This document shows, in pieces, positions 48,334 to 56,248 of a DNA stretch of 64,000 bases. Source of the DNA: Paraburkholderia diazotrophica (GTDB lineage Bacteria > Pseudomonadota > Gammaproteobacteria > Burkholderiales > Burkholderiaceae); the NCBI RefSeq assembly GCF_900108945.1, contig NZ_FNYE01000022.1:62001-126000 (forward strand), read 5' to 3'. Position 1 is the stretch's first letter, and each line of letters opens with the position of its first letter. The notes beneath the pieces are model-generated. The model saw nothing but the letters and a program-made list of their open reading frames with translations. It did not search any database and was not told where the DNA came from. A program made the translations under genes and the position numbers.

Positions 48334-49935
48334 ATGACGGAGTTTGACTATATCGTGGTTGGCGCAGGCGCCGCGGGTTGCGTGCTAGCCAATCGCCTGT
48401 CGCAAAGCGGGCGCCATACGGTGCTGCTCATTGAAGCAGGACCGGAGGACCGCAATCCCTTGATCCGGATGCCCAAGGGATTCGGAAAGCTGCTGGGCGA
48501 TCCGGCTCACGCCTGGTTCATTCCCGTGCAGCCCGACAACGGGAACGGGCACCGCAATGAAATCTGGCTTCGCGGCAAGATGCTCGGCGGTTCGAGCAGC
48601 ATCAACGGCATGGTGTATATGCGCGGGCATCCTGAGGACTACGACGGATGGAGCGAACTGGGCGTGGAGGGCTGGAGCTGGCAGAACCTGGCGCCCTGCT
48701 TCCGGCAGATCGAAGATCACGCGCTCGGTGCCGACGAACTGCGGGGGACAGGCGGCCCACTGAAAGTCTCGCCGTATGCGCAGCGCAACCGTATCGGCGA
48801 CGCTGTCCTCGAAGCGTGCCGGTCGCTTGGCATTCGGCGCGTGGAGGATATCAACCGGCTCGATCATGAGGGCGTGGCTTATCTGATCTACACGATACGC
48901 AACGGGCAGCGGCAGAGCTCGGCGGAAGCCTTTCTGAAACCCGCTCGTTCGCGCAGGAACCTCACAGTCGTTACTGCGACGCAAGCCGCGCGAATCGTGT
49001 TTGATGGGTCGCGCGCAGTTGGCGTGCAGTGCGAATGCGCGGGGCAGCAAATCGTTTACCGCGCGCGCCGCGAAGTCGTGCTATCGGCTGGGGCAATTGA
49101 GTCGCCGCGGCTTTTGCAGTTATCGGGCATTGGCGATCCCGATCATCTGCAGTCGCTTGGCATTCCTGTCGTGGCGGCAAGTCCGGGTGTCGGACTCAAC
49201 ATGCGCGAGCACTATCTGTATATGGTGCAGGCGCGCCTGCAACATTGGCGCGATTCGCAGAACCGGCAGTTCAGCGGCCTGCGCCTGTGGCGCAACGCGA
49301 TGCAGTATTTCCTGTTCCGCCGCGGCGTGATGTCGCTCGGCTCGTATCAGGTGGGTGGCTTCGTCAAGACCGCTCCCGACGCCAAGCGTCCGGACGTCCA
49401 GCTGATGATGGCGCCGTTCTCGATGGATTTCCGCGCCGCCAGCTATGCCTTCGAGACGTTCCCTGGCATGCAGCTCTTCAGCTATCCACTGCGTCCGCGC
49501 AGTGAGGGACATGTGAGGATCCAGTCGGCGGACCCGCGTGTGCCGCCCGAAGTCGTTGCGAACTACCTTGCCGATGCGTACGATCAGCGGATGGCCATCA
49601 ACGCCTTTCGGCTCATGCGCAATGTGCTGGCCGCCGAGCCGCTTGTGAGCCTGCTCGAAGGCGAGACGCGTCCAGGTTCCGCCGTTCAGACCGACGCTGA
49701 GATTCTCGACCTCTACCGGCGCGAGGGGCAGTCCGGCTACCACGCTTGCGGCACCTGCAAGATGGGCTCCGATCCGCTTGCTGTGCTCGATTCGCGCTTG
49801 CGCGTGCGGGGCGTAGAAGGTCTGCGCGTGATGGATCTCTCCGTGACGCCCACGATGATTTCCGGCAACACCAATGGCCCGATGATGGCGATGGCATGGC
49901 GTGCCGCCGGCCTGATCCTTGAGGACGCGCGATGA
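48334..49935 (+). CDS. GMC family FAD-dependent oxidoreductase
   Basis: The product has 533 residues from the ATG at 48334 behind GGAGAA. FAD motif IVVGAGAAGCVLANRLS, GMC signature 2 GAIESPRLLQLSGIG, and the catalytic His470 (SGYHACGTCKMG) and Asn512 (SGNTNGP). The family (choline dehydrogenase, alcohol dehydrogenases) oxidises alcohols to aldehydes or ketones. After a P450 and before a beta-diketone hydrolase-like enzyme, the natural role is oxidation of the new hydroxyl to the second ketone. It overlaps the next gene by 4 bp. Confidence 0.9.
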   Translation: MTEFDYIVVGAGAAGCVLANRLSQSGRHTVLLIEAGPEDRNPLIRMPKGFGKLLGDPAHAWFIPVQPDNGNGHRNEIWLRGKMLGGSSSINGMVYMRGHPEDYDGWSELGVEGWSWQNLAPCFRQIEDHALGADELRGTGGPLKVSPYAQRNRIGDAVLEACRSLGIRRVEDINRLDHEGVAYLIYTIRNGQRQSSAEAFLKPARSRRNLTVVTATQAARIVFDGSRAVGVQCECAGQQIVYRARREVVLSAGAIESPRLLQLSGIGDPDHLQSLGIPVVAASPGVGLNMREHYLYMVQARLQHWRDSQNRQFSGLRLWRNAMQYFLFRRGVMSLGSYQVGGFVKTAPDAKRPDVQLMMAPFSMDFRAASYAFETFPGMQLFSYPLRPRSEGHVRIQSADPRVPPEVVANYLADAYDQRMAINAFRLMRNVLAAEPLVSLLEGETRPGSAVQTDAEILDLYRREGQSGYHACGTCKMGSDPLAVLDSRLRVRGVEGLRVMDLSVTPTMISGNTNGPMMAMAWRAAGLILEDAR

Positions 49936-50702
49936 GCCGTCTCGAGGACTACGGCAGGCGCTTTGCAAACATCGAATTCGAGCGACGCGATGGCGTTCTA
50001 CAGGTGCGCCTGCACACGGATGGCGGCCCGCTCAAGTGGGGCGCGCTCGACGGCAGCGTTCACAGCCAGCTAGGCGAGGCTTTTTATCAGATCGCACGCG
50101 ACCTCGACAATCGCGTCGTGATCCTGACGGGCACCGGCGATGCGTTCTGCAATGCCATGAATTACGCCGAGCTGCCGCCGGAACCGCTTGCGCAAATCTG
50201 GCCACGCCTGCAGCGCGAGGGGCAGGACCTGCTCATGCAACTGCTCGACGTTCCGGTCCCCGTTATCGGCGCGATCAACGGCCCGGCACTCATTCACGCC
50301 GAGTTGCTCGTGCTGTCCGATATCGTGCTCGCGTCCAGTCACGCTGAAATCTCCGATCAGGCGCACTTCGTTCACGGCGTCGTGCCGGCGGATGGCGTGC
50401 AGATCGTATGGCCGATGTTGATCGGCCATAACCGCGCGCGTCATTTTCTGCTCACTGGCGAGCGTATGACGGCGCAACGCGCCTGGGAGCTTGGCGTGGT
50501 CGGCGAAGTGGTTCAGCCGGAAGCGCTGCTCGATCGCGCCTGGGAGATCGCCCGCGACCTCGCGGCGAAGCCGATCGAAACTCTGCGATATACGCGCGCA
50601 GTCTTTGCGCAGCCGTTCAAGCGTCGCATGGTCGACGAACTGGGTTACGGACTCGCGCTCGAAGGGCTTGCCGGTATTGCTGCGCAGTCTGGCAAGACGT
50701 AG
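49932..50702 (+). CDS. crotonase-superfamily C-C hydrolase, 6-oxocamphor hydrolase-like
   Basis: The product has 256 residues. It aligns along its length with my recollection of Rhodococcus 6-oxocamphor hydrolase rather than with enoyl-CoA hydratases: ANIEFERRDGVLQVRLHT, NRVVILTGTGDAFCN, HFVHGVVPADGVQIVWP and FLLTGERMTA. Residues reported as catalytic or substrate-binding there (Trp40, His45, His145, Asp154, Glu244) have counterparts Trp36, His44, His145, Asp154 and Glu244. That enzyme opens a bicyclic beta-diketone by retro-Claisen hydrolysis without CoA. The ATGA overlap with the GMC gene fits a P450, oxidase, hydrolase sequence that opens a ring. The substrate remains unknown. Confidence 0.85.
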   Translation: MSRLEDYGRRFANIEFERRDGVLQVRLHTDGGPLKWGALDGSVHSQLGEAFYQIARDLDNRVVILTGTGDAFCNAMNYAELPPEPLAQIWPRLQREGQDLLMQLLDVPVPVIGAINGPALIHAELLVLSDIVLASSHAEISDQAHFVHGVVPADGVQIVWPMLIGHNRARHFLLTGERMTAQRAWELGVVGEVVQPEALLDRAWEIARDLAAKPIETLRYTRAVFAQPFKRRMVDELGYGLALEGLAGIAAQSGKT

Positions 50703-50740
50703 TGCATCAAAGCGACACGTTCACGAATGGGAGACACGAT

Positions 50741-51907
50741 ATGAACCTGGCAGTGCAAGCATTATCCGAGCGAAACGCGCTTGTTCAACAGGCGCTCGAC
50801 CGCGCGACGCAGGAAGGCGGCGAGATCGGCGTGCAGGTCGCGGCCTATCTGAACGGCAAGCTCGTGATAGACGCATGGAGCGGCGTGGCCGATCCGTCCA
50901 CCGGACGCCTCGTCGACGGCGACACGCTTTTCAACGTCTATTCGGTGACGAAGGCCGTCGCGGCAACCGCGCTGCACGTCCTGGCGGACCGCGGGCTCAT
51001 AGAATACGATGCGCCCGTGACGCGCTACTGGCCGGAGTACGGTGCACACGGCAAGGACAAGACGACGGTACGCGATGTGCTGACTCACCGCGCCTGTGTG
51101 CCGCAGATGCCCGATGACGTGACGCCGGAGCTGATGTGCGACTGGCAGTGGATGACGCGCGCGATCGCGAACCTGGAGCCACTCGCCGAGCCGGGCACGA
51201 AGACGCTTTATCTCTCGATGACGTTCGGCTGGATCGTTGGCGAGCTGGTGCGGCGCGCCGATCCGAAGAAGCGCTCGCTGGGCCGTTTCGTCCAGGAAGA
51301 GATTGCAAAGCCCCTTGGTATAGACGATCTATGGATTGGCATTCCTGATGAGGTCGAACCGCGCATTGCACGTCTTACCGATGCAATGGTGCCCGTTCCC
51401 GCGGAATACCTGCCGCCGCTGTTCCTGCGCTCGATGCCGCAACAGGTCGCATTGACGCCGCACGTGTTCGAGCGCCGGGACGTACGGCGCGCGGAAGTGG
51501 CGGGCGTTGGCGGGATCTTCAATGCACGTAGTGAAGCACGTTTCTGGGCGATGCTTGCGTGCGGCGGCGAGCTGGACGGCGTGAGGATACTTTCGAAGGA
51601 ACTCGTGGCCACGCTGAATATCCCGCGCGCCAACAGCGAAGAACCGGACCCAGTGATGTTCGGCTTTCCGATTCCGATCACGATCGGCGGCTTCTGGTTC
51701 GGCGGCAATCATCCGCCCGTGACGGCGGCGCGTTCGCCGCGCGCATTGTGCCATCCGGGGCAGGGCAATTCGATCGGCTGGGCGGACCCGGATACGGGAC
51801 TCGCGGTGGCAATCTGCCATAACAAGCTGTTCAACCCGACCACGCCGGAAGAAGACCCGCTGCTTCCAATCGCCGTTGCGATTCGCGAAGCGCTGGATCT
51901 GGAGTGA
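50741..51907 (+). CDS. serine hydrolase, beta-lactamase/EstB-like esterase family
   Basis: The product has 388 residues from the ATG at 50741 (GGGAGA upstream). The SxxK motif SVTK (Ser68, Lys71) after FNVY defines the class C beta-lactamase-like family; a Tyr-containing LYLSMTFGW and a C-terminal HPGQGNSIGW follow. No signal peptide, so it is cytoplasmic; these are usually esterases or lactonases, not antibiotic resistance enzymes. In this operon a lactone or ester intermediate is the likely target. Confidence 0.85.
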   Translation: MNLAVQALSERNALVQQALDRATQEGGEIGVQVAAYLNGKLVIDAWSGVADPSTGRLVDGDTLFNVYSVTKAVAATALHVLADRGLIEYDAPVTRYWPEYGAHGKDKTTVRDVLTHRACVPQMPDDVTPELMCDWQWMTRAIANLEPLAEPGTKTLYLSMTFGWIVGELVRRADPKKRSLGRFVQEEIAKPLGIDDLWIGIPDEVEPRIARLTDAMVPVPAEYLPPLFLRSMPQQVALTPHVFERRDVRRAEVAGVGGIFNARSEARFWAMLACGGELDGVRILSKELVATLNIPRANSEEPDPVMFGFPIPITIGGFWFGGNHPPVTAARSPRALCHPGQGNSIGWADPDTGLAVAICHNKLFNPTTPEEDPLLPIAVAIREALDLE

Positions 51908-51915
51908 TCGCAGAA

Positions 51916-52773
51916 ATGGTCATGGATATCGCGCATTTGCAGCAATGGACAGGACGCACGGAGCAAGTGCACGACCAGGTCACTCTCACGCCGATGACGG
52001 CGCTCGGCGCCATGCTCGACCGCGACGACCCACCCGCGGCGCCTGGGGATGATCTGCCGCCGTTGTGGCACTGGCTTTACTTTCTGCCGGTTCATCGTCA
52101 GTCGATGGTCGAGGCGGACGGCCATCCGAAGCGCGGAAGTTTCCTCCCGCCGGTCGACTTGCCTCGCCGCATGTGGGCGGGCAGTCAACTCGGGTTTCTG
52201 CGGCCGCTGAAGGCAGGCAGCGCGATCACGCGTCTTTCGTGCATCGAAAGCGTTGCGCACAAGCAGGGGCGCACCGGCGACCTCGTGTTCGTCAAGGTCA
52301 AGCACGAGGTCAGCGACGTGGCCGGCCTCGCGATCGTCGAACGCCAGGATATCGTGTATCGCGACCATCCCGCTGCAAGCGAAAAGCCGGCAGCGTCACA
52401 GGCCGCGCCCGCGGGTGCTCAATGGGCACGCGAAGTCATTCCCGATCCCGTGCTGCTGTTTCGCTATTCAGCGCTTACCTTGAATGGTCATCGTATCCAC
52501 TACGATCGGCCATATGCGATCGGCGAAGAGGGATATGAGGGCCTCGTCGTGCACGGCCCGCTGCTCGCCACGCTACTCATGGACTCGCTGAGATCCGAGT
52601 TGCCGGGTGCGCGAGTGGGATCGTTTTCGTTCCGCGCGATCAAGCCCGTCGTGGACACGTCGCCTTTCTATGTCTACGGGAAGCAAGACGAATCGGACCC
52701 AGGCAAGGTGAATATGTGGATCTCGGGGAGTGACGGATCGTTGCGCATGGAAGCATCGGCCGTGCTCGCCTGA
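51916..52773 (+). CDS. MaoC/FAS1-like dehydratase, mesaconyl- or itaconyl-CoA hydratase-like
   Basis: The product has about 285 residues from the ATG at 51916 (GGAG 11 bp upstream); a GTG at 51904 overlapping the previous stop is possible. Double hot-dog protein of the HTD2 group: the N-terminal half contains LPPLWHWLYFLP and LPRRMWAGSQLGF, the C-terminal half LLFRYSALTLNGHRIHYD and YEGLVVHGPLLATLL. Close relatives hydrate mesaconyl-C4-CoA or itaconyl-CoA to citramalyl-CoA. A CitE-like lyase gene follows, the same pair as in itaconate breakdown, which suggests that a methyl-branched C5 diacyl fragment is released late in the pathway. Confidence 0.83.
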   Translation: MVMDIAHLQQWTGRTEQVHDQVTLTPMTALGAMLDRDDPPAAPGDDLPPLWHWLYFLPVHRQSMVEADGHPKRGSFLPPVDLPRRMWAGSQLGFLRPLKAGSAITRLSCIESVAHKQGRTGDLVFVKVKHEVSDVAGLAIVERQDIVYRDHPAASEKPAASQAAPAGAQWAREVIPDPVLLFRYSALTLNGHRIHYDRPYAIGEEGYEGLVVHGPLLATLLMDSLRSELPGARVGSFSFRAIKPVVDTSPFYVYGKQDESDPGKVNMWISGSDGSLRMEASAVLA

Positions 52774-52837
52774 TTTGTTGAATCCGATCCGCCAACGTGT
52801 TTGATCGTCGGCGGACCGGGCTCTGAACTGGAGATTT

Positions 52838-53659
52838 ATGCGTTCGTTTCTTTTTGTGCCTGGGAGCAAGCCGGAGCGATTCGCCAAGGCGCTCGCGGCA
52901 GGCGCCGATGCGGTGATCGTGGACCTCGAAGACGCCGTCGCGGACGCGGAGAAAGCGTCCGCGCGCGCACATGTTGCCGATGCCGTGCGAGCATTTTTGG
53001 CATCGCCGGTTCGCGTGCTGTTGCGCATCAATGGTGCTGGGACACAGTGGTTCGAGGAAGACCTCTCGCTCGCAGCCTCCGAGGGTATTGATGGCATCGT
53101 GTTGCCCAAGGCGGAAAATCCGGCGGCGTTGACTGCTGTCGCTGCGGCAACGGCAAAACCAGTCTGGCCGATCATCGAGTCCGCAGTGGGCGCCTGGAAT
53201 GCATTGGAAGTGGCGCGCATGCCCGGTGTCGAGCGGCTCATTTTCGGCTCCGTGGATTTCGAGCTCGATCTGGATTGCGACGGTTCATGGGACGCGTTGC
53301 TGCACGCGCGTTCGCGCATCGTGCTGGCTTCACGTGTGGCCGGAATTCAATCTCCGGTGGATGGCGTTACCGTCGCAATCGATGACGAACGGCAGCTCGC
53401 GGAAGACTCGTCGAAGGCGCGATCGCTGGGTTTTGGCGGCAAGCTCTGCATTCATCCGCGCCAGGTTGGCGTGGTCAACGCTGCGTTCAGCCCGAGCGCC
53501 GATGAAATCGCGAAGGCGCGTCGGATTGTAGAGGCGTATGAGCGGGCGGAAGGCGGGGCAGTGTCCGTGGACGGACGGATGGTGGACTTGCCGGTCTTGC
53601 TCAAGGCAAGACGCATCGTCGGCCTGTCCGAAAACGTGCGCGGTTCGGTCCAAGGGTAA
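52838..53659 (+). CDS. CitE-like CoA ester lyase (citramalyl/malyl-CoA lyase family)
   Basis: The product has 273 residues. TIM-barrel family motifs: RSFLFVPGSKPERFAKAL, VIVDLEDAV (substrate/Mg region), LPKAENP, GSVDFELDLDCDG with acidic metal ligands, and FGGKLCIHPRQV. It would split a malyl- or citramalyl-CoA-like ester into acetyl-CoA plus glyoxylate or pyruvate. Last gene of the operon that starts with the P450 at 46975. Confidence 0.87.
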   Translation: MRSFLFVPGSKPERFAKALAAGADAVIVDLEDAVADAEKASARAHVADAVRAFLASPVRVLLRINGAGTQWFEEDLSLAASEGIDGIVLPKAENPAALTAVAAATAKPVWPIIESAVGAWNALEVARMPGVERLIFGSVDFELDLDCDGSWDALLHARSRIVLASRVAGIQSPVDGVTVAIDDERQLAEDSSKARSLGFGGKLCIHPRQVGVVNAAFSPSADEIAKARRIVEAYERAEGGAVSVDGRMVDLPVLLKARRIVGLSENVRGSVQG

Positions 53660-53686
53660 GAGGTGCGGCGAGGAGGCCGCTGCAGG

Positions 53687-53719
53687 GCCCGCGCCGCCAC
53701 CGCATGATGTGGCGCGGGC
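53687..53719. terminator. hairpin between convergent lyase and SDR genes
   Basis: GCCCGCG (53687-53693) and CCAC (53697-53700) pair with GTGG-CGCGGGC (53709-53719), with a 3-nt bulge and an 8-nt loop. GC-rich and placed between convergent stops; the T-run is missing. Confidence 0.45.
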
Positions 53720-53734
53720 GTCGTCCGGATGTGC

Positions 53735-54640
53735 TTACACCGGATCCCACGGCGTGAGCGCCATGGAGGGCACGTTCGGGAAAAAGCTCGATTCGAACGC
53801 CGGCATGACCTGTTCGGCAATCGCTTCGGGCGTCCAGCCGCCGTCGCGATGCAGCGAACGGATCATGCGGATCTGGTTGAAGAAATAGATTTCGTTAGCG
53901 CGCACGCCGAAAATCTGGCCCGATACCTTGGCGGCCTGATCGGAGGCGAGGTAGACCGCGAGCGGTGCAATCTTACGCGATTCCATGCGCTTGAGAATTT
54001 CGACACGCGCTTTTTGCTCGGGCGTCTCCGACGGAATCGAGGCAGTCATCGCGGTCCATGCCCACGGTGCGATGCAGTTTGAGCGTACGTTGAATTTGGC
54101 CATGTCGAGAGCAATCGACTTCGACAGACCGACGACACCCATCTTGGCGGCCGAGTAGTTGGCCTGTCCGATGTTTCCGATCAGACCCGACGTGGAGGTC
54201 ATATGAACGAAGCTGCCGCCGTTTTGCGCCTTGAAATGCGGAGCCGCAGCACGTGCCACAAAGAACGACCCGTTCAGGTGAACGTCGACCACGGCCTTCC
54301 ACTCGTCGAGGCTCATGTTGAAGAACATGCGGTCACGGACGATGCCGGCGTTGTTGACCACGCAGTCGATGCGGCCGAACGTGTCCAGCGCGGCCTGTAC
54401 GATCTTCTGCGCGGAATCCCAATCGGCGACGCTGTCCGTCGAGGCAACCGCTTGTCCACCGGCCTCCTTGATTTCCGCGACAACGCGCTCCGCGGCGAAT
54501 TCGCCGGTTTCGGCGTTGCGCCCGAGATCATTGACGACGACCTTTGCACCATTCGCCGCGAATTGCAGCGCGAAATCGCGCCCGATGCCGGCGCCGGCGC
54601 CCGTTACTACTACCACCTTGTCCTTGACGAAATCGCTCAC
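53735..54640 (-). CDS. SDR family oxidoreductase, (3R)-hydroxyacyl-CoA dehydrogenase (MFE-2 N-domain)-like
   Basis: The product has 301 residues. VVTGAGAGIGRDFALQFAANGAKVVVNDLG-type start (longer insert after the NDLGR turn, as in the dehydrogenase part of peroxisomal MFE-2/HSD17B4), VNNAGIVRD, the Ser site MTSTSGLIGN, YSAAKMGVVG, and an extra C-terminal ~60 residues. The expected role is oxidation of (3R)-hydroxyacyl-CoA formed by a MaoC hydratase such as that at 11312-12181. Divergent from the P450/rubredoxin operon, sharing a 154-bp control region. Confidence 0.84.
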   Translation of the reverse strand: MSDFVKDKVVVVTGAGAGIGRDFALQFAANGAKVVVNDLGRNAETGEFAAERVVAEIKEAGGQAVASTDSVADWDSAQKIVQAALDTFGRIDCVVNNAGIVRDRMFFNMSLDEWKAVVDVHLNGSFFVARAAAPHFKAQNGGSFVHMTSTSGLIGNIGQANYSAAKMGVVGLSKSIALDMAKFNVRSNCIAPWAWTAMTASIPSETPEQKARVEILKRMESRKIAPLAVYLASDQAAKVSGQIFGVRANEIYFFNQIRMIRSLHRDGGWTPEAIAEQVMPAFESSFFPNVPSMALTPWDPV

Positions 54641-54664
54641 TCTTGTCTCCGTTCGATACAGGCA

Positions 54665-54714
54665 TTGATGTAGAAAAGCTCGCCTCGGTATAATAGCAAA
54701 ACTGAACGTCGTTG
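54665..54714 (+). promoter_or_regulatory. promoter region with imperfect operator before P450/rubredoxin genes
   Basis: TTGATG (54665-54670), an 18-bp spacer, a consensus TATAAT (54689-54694), then GAACGTCGTTG (54704-54714; one mismatch to GAACnnnGTTC) 9 bp downstream. On the opposite strand a TATTAT (54721-54716) lies next to the same palindrome and could serve the SDR gene. The spacing differs from the other sites, so confidence is lower. Confidence 0.42.
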
Positions 54715-54794
54715 CATAATATGAACGATAGCCGTTGACGCAGAGTGTGTCGTGATTACATTATCGAAGACGACAAAAGGAAAGGAGACGCGAA

Positions 54795-55997
54795 ATGAGC
54801 CCTACGAAAGGCTGGATTGTGCCGGACCATGTTCCGCGAGAACTCGTGGTCGACTTCGACTATATGAACCCGCCCGGCGCACAGGACGACGTTCATCTGG
54901 CGTGGAAGTCGCTGCATGCGGGACCCGACATCATCTGGTCCCCTTACTATGGCGGCCACTGGATCGCCACGCGAGGCGAAGACATCGAGGCGATGCAAAA
55001 GGACCATGCCCGCTTTTCACATCGTAGCGTCAATATCCCGCCGCTCAACGAAACGCAGCTCGTGCCGCTCGAACTCGATCCGCCTGAACATACGGCGTAC
55101 CGCAACCTGATCACGCCCGCTTTCCTGCCACAAGCTATCGCGTCGCTCGAGAGCGACGTGCGCAGCCTCGCAATCGAGCTGATCGAGAAACTCGCGCCGC
55201 GAGGCGAGTGCGAGTTCGTTTCGGAGTTCTCGAAGCTCCTGCCGATCGTGATTTTCCTGCGTCTTGCAGATCTTCCGTTGAGCGATCGTGAGCAGCTGCT
55301 CGAATGGGCGGAATGGGCTGTGCGTGGAAACTTTGAACAACGAAGCGAATCGCAGCAGCGGCTCATTGGCTATATCGCCACCTGGGTGGAAAAGCGCAAG
55401 GTGGAGCCGGGCGGCGATCTCGTGAGCCTGATTGTCAATGCGCAGATCGACGGCAGGCCGATCAGCCCAGAACGCATGTTCGGAATGTTTATCGTCGTGC
55501 TATTTGGCGGCCTGGATACTGTCGCCTCGATGATGGGTTTCATTGCACGTTTCCTCGCCGAGAGTCCGGCGCATCGGCGGCAGCTAATCGAAAATCCCGA
55601 ACTGATGGTGTCGTCGGTCGACGAATTGATCCGGCGCTTTGGTGTGGCGAATACCTCGCGGCTCATCACCCATGACATGGAATACAAAGGCATCCAGTTC
55701 AAAAAGGGTGATCAGATCCAGTTGCCGAACTCCCTGTTCGGCCTCGACGACCGCAAGTTCAGCAATCCGCTTGCCGTCGATCTGACGCGCAAGCCGGTAA
55801 TTCACGCGGCTTTCGGCAACGGGCCGCATCGCTGCCCCGGTTCGTTTCTCGCGCGCACGGAGATCAAGGTGTTCCTGCAGGAATGGCTCAAACGCATACC
55901 CGATTTCCGTATTCGCGAGAACGACAAGCCGCGATGCGGCTCGGGCTCCGTCAACGGCATGCTCTATCTGCCGCTCGCCTGGGACGTGGCGCCCTGA
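54795..55997 (+). CDS. cytochrome P450, CYP101 (P450cam)-like, second copy
   Basis: The product has 400 residues; AAAGGAGACG precedes the ATG. Closely similar to the P450 at 14660-15889 (YGGHWIATRGEDI, FGGLDTVASMMGF, ELIRRF, FGNGPHRCPGSFLAR with Cys347). Both are P450cam-like but lack the Tyr96 region. Two related paralogues in separate operons suggest hydroxylation at two positions or of two intermediates. A rubredoxin gene follows 32 bp downstream, an unusual companion for a P450. Confidence 0.88.
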   Translation: MSPTKGWIVPDHVPRELVVDFDYMNPPGAQDDVHLAWKSLHAGPDIIWSPYYGGHWIATRGEDIEAMQKDHARFSHRSVNIPPLNETQLVPLELDPPEHTAYRNLITPAFLPQAIASLESDVRSLAIELIEKLAPRGECEFVSEFSKLLPIVIFLRLADLPLSDREQLLEWAEWAVRGNFEQRSESQQRLIGYIATWVEKRKVEPGGDLVSLIVNAQIDGRPISPERMFGMFIVVLFGGLDTVASMMGFIARFLAESPAHRRQLIENPELMVSSVDELIRRFGVANTSRLITHDMEYKGIQFKKGDQIQLPNSLFGLDDRKFSNPLAVDLTRKPVIHAAFGNGPHRCPGSFLARTEIKVFLQEWLKRIPDFRIRENDKPRCGSGSVNGMLYLPLAWDVAP

Positions 55998-56029
55998 AGC
56001 AACCCTATCTCAACGACTCATCGACGATC

Positions 56030-56200
56030 ATGAAAAAGTGGCAATGCATTTTTTGCGGGTTTTACTACGACGAAGCAGCGGGACTTCCGGCGGAGGGCGT
56101 CGCGCCCGGCACCCGCTGGGAAGACATCCCGGATGACTGGGCATGCCCCGAGTGCGGCGCGACGAAGGCCGACTTCGTGATGGTCGAGGTGGAGGCCTGA
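56030..56200 (+). CDS. rubredoxin
   Basis: The product has 56 residues with the two knuckles CIFCGFYYDE and CPECGATKADF holding one iron on four cysteines, and the conserved WEDIPDDWACP loop. Normal length for the family. Rubredoxins usually serve AlkB alkane hydroxylases; here the gene is directly behind a CYP101-like P450, so it may donate electrons to that P450 or to another oxygenase. No rubredoxin reductase gene is present, though the ferredoxin reductase at 44705-45967 belongs to the same flavoprotein superfamily. Confidence 0.93.
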   Translation: MKKWQCIFCGFYYDEAAGLPAEGVAPGTRWEDIPDDWACPECGATKADFVMVEVEA

Positions 56201-56212
56201 GGGTTCGGGCAC

Positions 56213-56235
56213 GCGCACGGCGCCAGGCCGTGCGC
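56213..56235. terminator. hairpin between convergent rubredoxin and thiolase genes
   Basis: A perfect 9-bp stem (56213-56221 with 56227-56235) and a 5-nt loop just after the rubredoxin stop, followed by TTCGT. It probably ends the P450/rubredoxin transcript. Confidence 0.5.
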
Positions 56236-56248
56236 TTCGTCGCCAAGG

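Noticed and set aside
50741..51907. Beta-lactam resistance gene
   Set aside because: The SxxK fold is there but no signal peptide and no beta-lactamase-specific context; an EstB-like esterase in a catabolic operon is more likely.
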